Shown piece after piece: positions 8,122-14,676 of a DNA stretch of 64,000 nucleotides (positions within the stretch are counted from its first letter, which is position 1; each line of letters opens with the position of its first letter). Made by a program: the position numbers and the translations under genes. Source of the stretch: Acetatifactor sp. (GTDB taxonomy: Bacteria; Bacillota; Clostridia; Lachnospirales; Lachnospiraceae); the NCBI GenBank assembly GCA_022511465.1, contig JAFLRM010000004.1:57047-121046 (forward strand), in the 5' to 3' direction. Under the pieces are notes generated by a model, which saw nothing but the letters and a program-made list of their open reading frames with translations, made no database searches and was not told the origin of the DNA.

Positions 8122-9513
8122 ATGAAAGGAATGAAAAAAGCCATGGCCATAGCGCTTGCCGCAGCTATGACTATGGGAAGCACACTGACGGTATTCGCAG
8201 CGGAAACCGGAAGTGGATCCACCAGCGGCCAGGGTGAGAACGAAGGACATGTGGAAAAAGAAGTCATCAATGTTGTTCTTCCCACAGTGCCAGAGACAAC
8301 CGGGTCTCCATTTGAGTACATTACGGACCCGGAGCGCCTGATCCAGGCAACGGAAGGTGCCAGATACGGGGATTATAAGTTCCCTGACGCAAATGAGGAT
8401 ACAGGAGTATATTTCCTTGTAGGCGAGAAGGAGTATGCTAACACAAGCAGCACTCTGCAGGTGATCAACAAGAGCAGCTGCGATGTGACCATCACCGTGG
8501 CGGCTAAGGCGACGGCATCAGCCGGCGGCAAAGACCTTGCACTTAATACAACCGTATCGTCAGGCGATGCGGCGGCTCCGCTCTACCTGAGTTTGAAGGT
8601 AGGCCAGACAGATCAAGCGATTTCCACCACCGAAGCAACAGTGGTGAAGACGATTGAAGGTAATGAGGACAACTTTGAAGTACAATATACAGGCGGTGGA
8701 TATGAATACGTACCCAAAGTTACCGCTTACAGTTGGAAAGCGCTTGAGATCAGCCTGAGTGGTGCAGTCAGCAAAGATGCGGTTGTTACGAATGACACCA
8801 CAGCACCCACCGTTGATGTGACCTGGGCTTTTGCGAAAGCAGCTGATGGTACTGTTGCAGATACAACGGAGCAGGTAGTTTACGAAGATACCGGAGCACC
8901 TGGAATCATTAGTATCACTGATTTTATTAAGGTAGATCCTAAGCCTGTTGTCATTCAATTTTCTACAGGACTTGCAGCTCAGGAACTTGATGTTGATGGT
9001 GTTACCTTGCTCAAGGGTTCAGACAAAGCTGTTGCTAATGCGGCAACGTATTCTGTAGATATGGCTAGAAGAACAGTGACAATTAATGCGGATGCTGGCT
9101 ACCTTAATAGCGCAAAGGGTAATGTTCCGATACAGCTTGTTTTGACCAAGGGAGGTAAAACGGTACAAAAATTGAACGGATCGATTACGGTACTGAATGA
9201 TTATCCTGCGGAAGCACCTGCAATTATAAGCATCACAGATTATGTTAAGAATCAGCCAGTTGTCATTACGTTTTCTTTAGGTACGAAAGATTTGGCGGTT
9301 GATGCTGATAACGCTGTGCTGTACCAGACTGCTGGTAGAGTTGCTGTTAATACATCAAAGTATAAAGTAGATATGGTTAACCACACAGTGACAATTGATG
9401 GGACAGCTAGCTTCCTTACTGGCCTAACGACCGATCTTCCGATATATCTTGCTTTTACCAAAGGTGGTTCGGAAGTAGCAGAATTGACCGGAACAATAAA
9501 ATTAGCAAAGTAA
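8122..9513 (+). CDS. Secreted repeat protein between fliT-like and fliC genes
   Basis: A 463-residue protein with a clear signal peptide (basic start, hydrophobic core, cleavage probably after VFAA near residue 27). After a charged linker comes an N-terminal beta-rich domain (about 60-255), then two tandem copies of a roughly 100-residue module (260-360 and 366-463), both beginning IISITDY or IISITDF and containing VDM, a TVTI strand and a TKGG turn. There is no LPXTG or transmembrane anchor at the C-terminus, so it is released or held by partners, possibly the membrane protein encoded just upstream. The ribosome site is CAAGGAGGAG. Family not recognised; a strong terminator follows. Confidence 0.8.
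   Translation: MKGMKKAMAIALAAAMTMGSTLTVFAAETGSGSTSGQGENEGHVEKEVINVVLPTVPETTGSPFEYITDPERLIQATEGARYGDYKFPDANEDTGVYFLVGEKEYANTSSTLQVINKSSCDVTITVAAKATASAGGKDLALNTTVSSGDAAAPLYLSLKVGQTDQAISTTEATVVKTIEGNEDNFEVQYTGGGYEYVPKVTAYSWKALEISLSGAVSKDAVVTNDTTAPTVDVTWAFAKAADGTVADTTEQVVYEDTGAPGIISITDFIKVDPKPVVIQFSTGLAAQELDVDGVTLLKGSDKAVANAATYSVDMARRTVTINADAGYLNSAKGNVPIQLVLTKGGKTVQKLNGSITVLNDYPAEAPAIISITDYVKNQPVVITFSLGTKDLAVDADNAVLYQTAGRVAVNTSKYKVDMVNHTVTIDGTASFLTGLTTDLPIYLAFTKGGSEVAELTGTIKLAK
8899..9510 (+). repeat. Two tandem protein modules of about 100 residues
   Basis: Residues 260-360 and 366-463 of the secreted protein align over their full length: IISITDF/IISITDY, PVVIQFSTG/PVVITFSLG, YSVDMARRTVTI/YKVDMVNHTVTI, LVLTKGGKTVQKLNG/LAFTKGGSEVAELTG. 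The DNA has diverged, so this is an old duplication. Confidence 0.8.
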
Positions 9514-9533
9514 GCAGTAATATTTCCCTGATG

Positions 9534-9580
9534 TCCCACCCCGTCAATATTATTTTGACGGGGTGGGATTAAAATTTTAT
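9534..9580 (+). terminator. Strong intrinsic terminator
   Basis: A perfect 14-bp stem TCCCACCCCGTCAA/TTGACGGGGTGGGA with a seven-base loop, followed by TTAAAATTTTATT. Confidence 0.9.
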
Positions 9581-9611
9581 TCGGGATTTTACAAAAAAAT
9601 AAAATAACCTC

Positions 9612-9638
9612 TAAAGTAATGAAAAATCTTTCCGATAT
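9612..9638 (+). promoter_or_regulatory. SigD-type promoter of flagellin
   Basis: TAAAG with TAAA at 9612-9615, 15 bases, then TCCGATAT. Near-consensus SigD promoter giving an unusually long leader of about 190 bases before fliC. Confidence 0.88.
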
Positions 9639-9793
9639 ATTTAACAAGTAAAGCATATAGACCAAATTCAAATCCGGTTGAAGCTTTCTTAAGATGATCT
9701 GAAGTCGGTTCGCACAGCTGATGAAGGATTATCGTTACCAACTGTTGCAAACCCGATATGTGCGGATCGGAGGAGCAGCAAAAAAACGAGTTG

Positions 9794-9826
9794 GCCGCAG
9801 GGAAGCGGCTGTAAATTCAAGGAGGA
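9794..9826 (+). promoter_or_regulatory. CsrA-binding hairpin plus SD site in the flagellin leader
   Basis: GCCGC/GCGGC form a stem closing the hexaloop AGGGAA, which displays GGA as in high-affinity CsrA targets. Ten bases downstream is the ribosome site CAAGGAGGA, a plausible second CsrA site. The layout mirrors the two-site hag leader of Bacillus subtilis, and fliW and csrA lie upstream in this window. The 10-mer GCAGGGAAGC in this hairpin recurs in two short RNAs at 25281 and 38077. Confidence 0.62.
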
Positions 9827-9833
9827 ATATATT

Positions 9834-11300
9834 ATGGTAGTACAACACAATCTTACAGCAATGAACTCTAACAGAATGTTAGGACTGACTTCTTCTTCTC
9901 TGGCTAAGTCCACTGAGAAGCTGTCTTCCGGTTACAAGATCAATCGTGCAGCAGACGATGCAGCAGGTTTGGCTATTTCCGAGAAGATGAGAAAGCAGAT
10001 CAGAGGTCTTACACAGGCTTCTGCAAACGCAGAGGACGGCATCAGCGCAGTACAGACCGCTGAGGGCGCTCTGACCGAAGTACATGACATGCTTCAGAGA
10101 ATGAACGAGCTGGCTGTAAAGGCTGCCAACGGCACCAACAGCGAGTCCGACAGAGCTTCCATCCAGGCTGAGATCGATCAGCTGAGCACTGAGATCGACC
10201 GTGTAGCTGAGACCACCAAGTTCAACGAGACCTATCTGTTGAAGGGCGACAGCGCTGTTACCAAGCAGTATGTTTACTCTTACAAGTCCGTTGGAAAGAG
10301 TTCTGCTGCTGCAGTGTATGGTGCAGACGGCAAGACCACCATCACCGATGCAACTACCGGCTTGCATATTAAGCTGACATTTACCGCTAGCGCAGCATCT
10401 GCTGACCAGAATGCAGTGGCTAAGTCCGTTGTAACTCAGGGTGTCACCGTAACCTATCGTGAGACGTATGTGAGCAGCTCTTCGACAGTTACCGGTTATG
10501 CTATCCAGTTGAACGGCGACGCAGCAAACAGCTATTCGGTAGTACAGAATGGTGATAAGTATGACATTGTGGACGCTGCTGGCAACAAGATTGCAGAGCT
10601 CGAAGTTGGCGGTGCAGAGAAGCTTAACGCTGACCAGAAGAACCCTGACAAGTCCGTTAGTGCAGTGATCACCGGTGCCAATGCAACCGCTGCTAAAGTT
10701 AAGGGCGAGTCTGAGGCATACTATGACAAGGATGGCAACAAGATTTCCGCAAACGCTCTGAACAGATACTTTGCGATCAACGCAAGCAGTGCTGTACAGG
10801 CAAGAGTGGATGCTTCCACCGTATACGATGCACTGGGTAACATAGTATCTCTGTCCGCAGCAGCAGTGACCGCAGCACAGACCCTGACCGGAGCTCTGAA
10901 GCTGACCCTGCATGTAGGCGCTGACGCTACTTCCAACAACCAGATTACTCTGAACCTGGAAGCTATGAGCGCTAAGGGACTTGGCGTGAACGGTCTGAGA
11001 CTCGACGGAACAAACGATAAAAAGGCTCTCGAGGCAATCCAGACCATCGCAGAGGCATTGAGAAAGGTTTCCGATCAGAGATCCGATCTCGGTGCAGTTC
11101 AGAACAGACTTGAGCACACCATCAACAACCTGGATAACGTTGTAGAGAACACTACCAGCGCAGAGTCCGCTATCCGTGATACCGATATGGCTTCTGAGAT
11201 GGTTAAGTACTCCAACAGCAACATCCTTTCTCAGGCAGGTCAGGCTATGCTTGCACAGGCTAACCAGTCCAACCAGGGTGTACTGTCCTTACTTGGCTAA
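9834..11300 (+). CDS. fliC: Flagellin (filament subunit)
   Basis: Major filament protein of 488 residues. The D0/D1 N-terminal part ([36 protein letters not shown]) and the C-terminal part ([16 protein letters not shown] through [14 protein letters not shown]) are canonical. The variable surface domain spans about residues 140-395 and is rich in Ser, Thr and Ala, offering many O-glycosylation sites. Expression is predicted to depend on SigD and on CsrA/FliW acting at the leader hairpin. A terminator and then a glycosyltransferase gene follow, the usual position for a flagellin-modifying enzyme. Confidence 0.97.
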   Translation: MVVQHNLTAMNSNRMLGLTSSSLAKSTEKLSSGYKINRAADDAAGLAISEKMRKQIRGLTQASANAEDGISAVQTAEGALTEVHDMLQRMNELAVKAANGTNSESDRASIQAEIDQLSTEIDRVAETTKFNETYLLKGDSAVTKQYVYSYKSVGKSSAAAVYGADGKTTITDATTGLHIKLTFTASAASADQNAVAKSVVTQGVTVTYRETYVSSSSTVTGYAIQLNGDAANSYSVVQNGDKYDIVDAAGNKIAELEVGGAEKLNADQKNPDKSVSAVITGANATAAKVKGESEAYYDKDGNKISANALNRYFAINASSAVQARVDASTVYDALGNIVSLSAAAVTAAQTLTGALKLTLHVGADATSNNQITLNLEAMSAKGLGVNGLRLDGTNDKKALEAIQTIAEALRKVSDQRSDLGAVQNRLEHTINNLDNVVENTTSAESAIRDTDMASEMVKYSNSNILSQAGQAMLAQANQSNQGVLSLLG

Positions 11301-11335
11301 TCAGTCTGAAGAGATTGTAATAACGCTACGAAAAG

Positions 11336-11370
11336 CGGGGAACCGGCTCTGCCGGCTCCCCGTTCTTTTG
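11336..11370 (+). terminator. Intrinsic terminator after flagellin
   Basis: GC-rich stem CGGGGAACCGGC/GCCGGCTCCCCG with one mismatch and a three-base loop, followed by TTCTTTTG. Readthrough would serve the glycosyltransferase gene 25 bases downstream. Confidence 0.85.
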
Positions 11371-11394
11371 TAAATCGATTCAAGGAGGAATCAT

Positions 11395-13545
11395 ATGAGA
11401 CCTATTCTATCCATTTCCCTGCTCAGCGGGGGCAGGAACAAGGGGGAACTGCGAAAGTGCCTTGACTCCCTCGGGCCTATCCGGGATCAACTATCGAGCG
11501 AATTGATCGTTGTGGATACAGGGTGCGATGAGGAAGCGAGGGCGATCATAGAGGAATATGCGGACCAAGTCGTGGACTTTGCATGGTGCGGCGACTTTGC
11601 CAAGGCGCGGAATGCCGGCCTGAAGGAGGCAAAGGGTGAGTGGTTCTTATATATAGATGACGATGAATACTTTGTGAACGTGAGCGAACTGGTGGAGTTC
11701 TTTCAGTCGGGAGAGTACAAACAATACGGACAGGCGTGCTATTACCAGCGCAACTACGCGGATCATTCCGGAAGACGCTACCAGGACGCGTGGGCATCCC
11801 GTATGATAAAGATGAGTCCGGAGGTCCACTTTGTGGACCGGATCCACGAGTATTTTACTCCGATCAACGGGGCGAACAAACTCCTGCCGACGGTGTGGGT
11901 GGATCATTACGGTTATGTCTATGACACACCGGAGGAGAGGGAACAGCATAAGCAGAGGAACATGAAGCTTCTGGAGGAAGAGTTGGGGGAGAATCCGGAC
12001 AATCTGCGTATTCGTGCGCATCTGGCGAACGAATATCGGGCCGCCTGGAACTTTGAGAAGCTGGTGGAAATATGTGAGGATTCCCTGAAGCACTTGAAAA
12101 AAGAAAAGAGCAGTGACTACAACTCCTGGATACAGTGTTTCTATCAGGGAAAGCTGATGGCGCTGATGTGCATGGATAAATTTGATGAGGCGCTGGATTA
12201 CTTTCTGGAGGTGATCCGCGACAAGCGGCTTGACGATCTGGGAAGGGCGAGTTTGTGCAGCATGGGGGCAGGCATTTACTACCAGCAGCAGGAATATGAG
12301 AAATGTATCGAGTGCTGCCGGGAGTACATCCGTGTGCACGACAAATATGGCGGCGAGCTTCGGAAGATCCCTGCATGCCCTACTTTCACACAGGACGTGT
12401 TCAACTTCAGCGGGCGCAACAATGTGTACTGTATTTATATGGCATGCCTCCTGAAACAGGGAGATACCGGTGCACTGAAAGAATATTTCTGGAAGCTGGG
12501 TTGGGAGGATAGCCGTTTTACCATTTTCGAGAACTTCCTTCCGGATACCATGGAGGCGCTGACAGGGCTGCCATTTGAGGAGGAGTTTGTCCCGATCGCT
12601 CAGAAGCTGATGGATGATGAATTGGTGCGCGACCTGACATTGAAGGCATTGATGAAACAGATCGAGGAAAAAGGGGACGGAGCGCTCTATCCTCTCGCCC
12701 GGATCTTTGCCGGGGTGGAATCGGAGCATTATTATATTTGGTATCTCAAGGTGTACCACGCCGCGGGGGAAGGTCTGCAGGCACAGCTGACAGAGGCGTA
12801 TTACAAGCTGTTTCAGAAGCTTGGGGATGTGCTGGAGCTGGAGGATCGCATTTTTGAGATGGCGGATGAGTATGGGATTGCTCTGAGCGAAGCGATTGCC
12901 GGGAATCCCTTCGACCAGTGGCGTAACGGCGTGGATGCTTTCTGCGGGATTCATAAACCGGAGAAGATCCGTGCAAGGAAAGCATTTCTGGACAGGCATT
13001 GCAGGGAAGGTGAGATACGCTATGATTATTTCCTTATGAAGGCGGCGGAGGCTGAGGCGGTGCACACGGAAGGTTTGTTTGGCTATCAGACGATCCGGCA
13101 GTGCATGAAGGAATTTTCCGACAGGAGTGTGGAGTTTTACCGGCGGTTTTTCCGTCCGGAGGCTTTTGAGGGAGAGCAGGAAATGATCCCTGCATCCTGC
13201 CGTCTGGCGCTCAGGATGCAGGACGTGCTTGAAGCGGAGGAAGCGGGAGATATCTCTAAATTCCGTGAAGGCGTTACGGGAGCCATGGGAGTCTTTGGCC
13301 CCATGGATGATGCCCTGCACAATTTTGCCAAGCAGTATGCGGAGATGCGACAGGAGCAGCTTAACGCGGAGGATCGTTCCGTGAGTGATGAGATGCAGAT
13401 TTTGGCCCGTCAGGTAAAGCAGCAGGTGCGGAAACTTGTGGAAACCGGGGATAAACAGACGGCCAGGGGCATTCTGGAACAGCTTAAGAGCTTGGTGCCG
13501 AATGATCCGGAACTGGCGGAATTGGAAGAGTTGTGTGGGGAATAG
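11395..13545 (+). CDS. Family 2 glycosyltransferase with TPR-like domain, probable flagellin glycosyltransferase
   Basis: A 716-residue protein with an N-terminal GT-A domain (about 1-190): SISLLSGGRNKGELRKCL, IVVDTGCDEEARAI, AKARNAGLKEAKGEW and the metal-binding YIDDDEYF. The rest is helical and TPR-like (about 190-716; for example LRIRAHLANEYRAAWNFEKL), resembling the long glycosyltransferases found just behind flagellin genes in Clostridia. The ribosome region shares the 14-mer ATTCAAGGAGGAAT with fliC, hinting at common CsrA control. Likely role: first sugar transfer onto Ser/Thr of flagellin in the cytoplasm. The role is inferred from position; the fold is clear. Confidence 0.82.
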   Translation: MRPILSISLLSGGRNKGELRKCLDSLGPIRDQLSSELIVVDTGCDEEARAIIEEYADQVVDFAWCGDFAKARNAGLKEAKGEWFLYIDDDEYFVNVSELVEFFQSGEYKQYGQACYYQRNYADHSGRRYQDAWASRMIKMSPEVHFVDRIHEYFTPINGANKLLPTVWVDHYGYVYDTPEEREQHKQRNMKLLEEELGENPDNLRIRAHLANEYRAAWNFEKLVEICEDSLKHLKKEKSSDYNSWIQCFYQGKLMALMCMDKFDEALDYFLEVIRDKRLDDLGRASLCSMGAGIYYQQQEYEKCIECCREYIRVHDKYGGELRKIPACPTFTQDVFNFSGRNNVYCIYMACLLKQGDTGALKEYFWKLGWEDSRFTIFENFLPDTMEALTGLPFEEEFVPIAQKLMDDELVRDLTLKALMKQIEEKGDGALYPLARIFAGVESEHYYIWYLKVYHAAGEGLQAQLTEAYYKLFQKLGDVLELEDRIFEMADEYGIALSEAIAGNPFDQWRNGVDAFCGIHKPEKIRARKAFLDRHCREGEIRYDYFLMKAAEAEAVHTEGLFGYQTIRQCMKEFSDRSVEFYRRFFRPEAFEGEQEMIPASCRLALRMQDVLEAEEAGDISKFREGVTGAMGVFGPMDDALHNFAKQYAEMRQEQLNAEDRSVSDEMQILARQVKQQVRKLVETGDKQTARGILEQLKSLVPNDPELAELEELCGE

Positions 13546-13568
13546 AGATGAAATATTAGAGACGTAAG

Positions 13569-13604
13569 CAGCGCCCTTCAGGGAGGATAACCTGAAGGGC
13601 GCTG
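13569..13604. terminator. Bidirectional terminator-like hairpin
   Basis: Perfect 14-bp stem CAGCGCCCTTCAGG/CCTGAAGGGCGCTG between the convergent glycosyltransferase and hicB genes. T tracts are weak on both sides, but position and stem strength support a shared terminator. Confidence 0.6.
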
Positions 13605-13610
13605 TTATGG

Positions 13611-14009
13611 TTAAATGATATGCAGATGTTCTTTTAATGCATCCTGTAGTACCTGAGAAAAATTGATACCCAATGCAGTAGCCTCTTCATTGAGCCACTC
13701 AGGGATGGTCAGAGTTTTCTTTACAGCTTTGTTGTTGAATTTTTTTCGATATGCCATGGTGTTGCAGGCGACATAACTGACAAATTGATTGTCATGTAAT
13801 ATCAGTGCATCGTGTTTTGATGGCGCTGGAATAGGGCGATGATCCTTTTCATATCCATATAAAACGAGGGCAAGTGCATCCTCTGCCATCTCTATGCCAT
13901 CTTCTAAAGTATCTCCACAGGTATAGCAACCTTCCAGATCAGGAAATACGATGGAGTATCTGCCATCTGTTTCGGGCGTGAATATTGCTGGGTATACATA
14001 TTTAGCCAT
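13611..14009 (-). CDS. hicB: HicB-family antitoxin
   Basis: The antitoxin of 132 residues has an N-terminal HicB fold (YPAIFTPETDGRYSIVFPDLEGCYTCGDTLEDGIEMAEDAL) that binds the HicA toxin. Its C-terminal ribbon-helix-helix domain (KKTLTIPEWLNEEATALGINFSQVLQDAL) binds the operator. The ribosome site is AAGGAGG. It is encoded 29 bases downstream of hicA in the toxin-first order usual for hicAB, and opposite to the surrounding glycosylation genes. Confidence 0.9.
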   Translation of the reverse strand: MAKYVYPAIFTPETDGRYSIVFPDLEGCYTCGDTLEDGIEMAEDALALVLYGYEKDHRPIPAPSKHDALILHDNQFVSYVACNTMAYRKKFNNKAVKKTLTIPEWLNEEATALGINFSQVLQDALKEHLHII

Positions 14010-14038
14010 ATGGTTAACCTCCTTGCCTTAAATGTAAA

Positions 14039-14221
14039 TCATTTTAGTCCTGCGTCTTTTAGTATATTATTAGCTGTACCTGATGGGAGTTCGGATTTAT
14101 GTCTTGGGACAGAGAATTGTTTTCCTGTAATATCACTATACCAGATATCATGGCGGCTTCCATTGCGGAGAATATGACATTTGTTTTGCCGTAGTAATTT
14201 AATTAGTTCTTGTGTTTTCAT
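14039..14221 (-). CDS. hicA: HicA-family toxin (mRNA interferase)
   Basis: A 60-residue double-stranded-RNA-binding-like protein: TQELIKLLRQNKCHILRNGSRHDIW contains the catalytic His (GSRH), followed by FSVPRHKSELPSGTANNILKDAGL. Size and motifs are typical of HicA, which cleaves mRNA when free of HicB. It is the first gene of the minus-strand operon, with a housekeeping promoter and palindromic operator immediately upstream. Confidence 0.92.
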   Translation of the reverse strand: MKTQELIKLLRQNKCHILRNGSRHDIWYSDITGKQFSVPRHKSELPSGTANNILKDAGLK

Positions 14222-14243
14222 ATTTTATCCCTTTTACTATTAT

Positions 14244-14272
14244 AGTATAACACGTGTAAATACGTGCGTCAA
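14244..14272 (-). promoter_or_regulatory. hicAB promoter with palindromic operator
   Basis: Read on the minus strand: TTGACG, 17 bases, TATACT. The spacer holds the palindrome CACGT-N6-ACGTG (14251-14266), placed between -35 and -10 where the ribbon-helix-helix domain of HicB would block polymerase. Autoregulation is inferred from this arrangement. Confidence 0.7.
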
Positions 14273-14456
14273 TAGACCTGAATAAAATTTAAAATGTTTA
14301 AAAAATAGCTACCGGAAATCTGCAGACGGAGTGTCTGCCAAGATACTACATATCCTTTGATATGTTTGAGATGATAATGTGATGATTACAATTATACACA
14401 ATAGGGATAGAGAGTGCAAGGGAAATTAGTTTGTTATGTTGTGGAAAAGTTTGTTC

Positions 14457-14485
14457 TTGATGATTGTGGTGAAAATAGGTATAAT
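14457..14485 (+). promoter_or_regulatory. Housekeeping-type promoter upstream of the island
   Basis: TTGATG, 17 bases, TATAAT. It lies 18 bases upstream of the SigD-type promoter, so the downstream leader may have dual control. Confidence 0.6.
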
Positions 14486-14502
14486 ATAGGGGATAGGTCT
14501 AC

Positions 14503-14529
14503 TAATAAATTGTGTCAAAAAACCGATAT
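14503..14529 (+). promoter_or_regulatory. SigD-type promoter of the first polyol-phosphate glycan operon
   Basis: TAAT, 15 bases, ACCGATAT: one base off in each element from the flagellin promoter. It begins the run of glycan genes starting at 14677. Confidence 0.6.
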
Positions 14530-14536
14530 ACATATT

Positions 14537-14660
14537 GTACATACGATTATATAGAATAGCAAGGAAGCTGTGGGCGATTGCATGGAGGCAGATGATAAAT
14601 CAACCTTTTTATTGCGGATATGTGAGCATATCAGTACGGCGATAAAAGGTTTTTGTTTTG
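14537..14660 (+). ncRNA. Short SigD-driven leader or small RNA with GGA hexaloop hairpins and terminator
   Basis: After the SigD-type promoter come two small hairpins, each with GGA in a six-base loop: ATAGC-AAGGAA-GCTGT (14556-14571) and TGC-ATGGAG-GCA (14579-14590). Then a terminator: AACCTTTTTAT/ATAAAAGGTT enclosing GATATG-TGAG-CATATC and followed by TTTTTGTTTT (14602-14660). The terminator ends 16 bases before the ATG of the next gene, so this is either an attenuator-type leader or a separate RNA. GGA hexaloops are the signature of CsrA sites; binding is inferred. This explains much of the 455-base gap between hicA and 14677. Confidence 0.48.
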
Positions 14661-14676
14661 AAAAAGGAAGATTGGC

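Noticed and set aside
9879..11117. Long open frame opposite flagellin (about 412 codons, minus strand)
   Set aside because: It mirrors the biased codon use of fliC, has a Cys/Ser/Leu-rich composition unlike a real protein and no ribosome site.
11647..13320. Open frame of about 557 codons opposite the glycosyltransferase
   Set aside because: Antisense shadow: His/Leu/Arg-rich, no domain, no ribosome site, and the sense strand encodes a clear GT2 protein.
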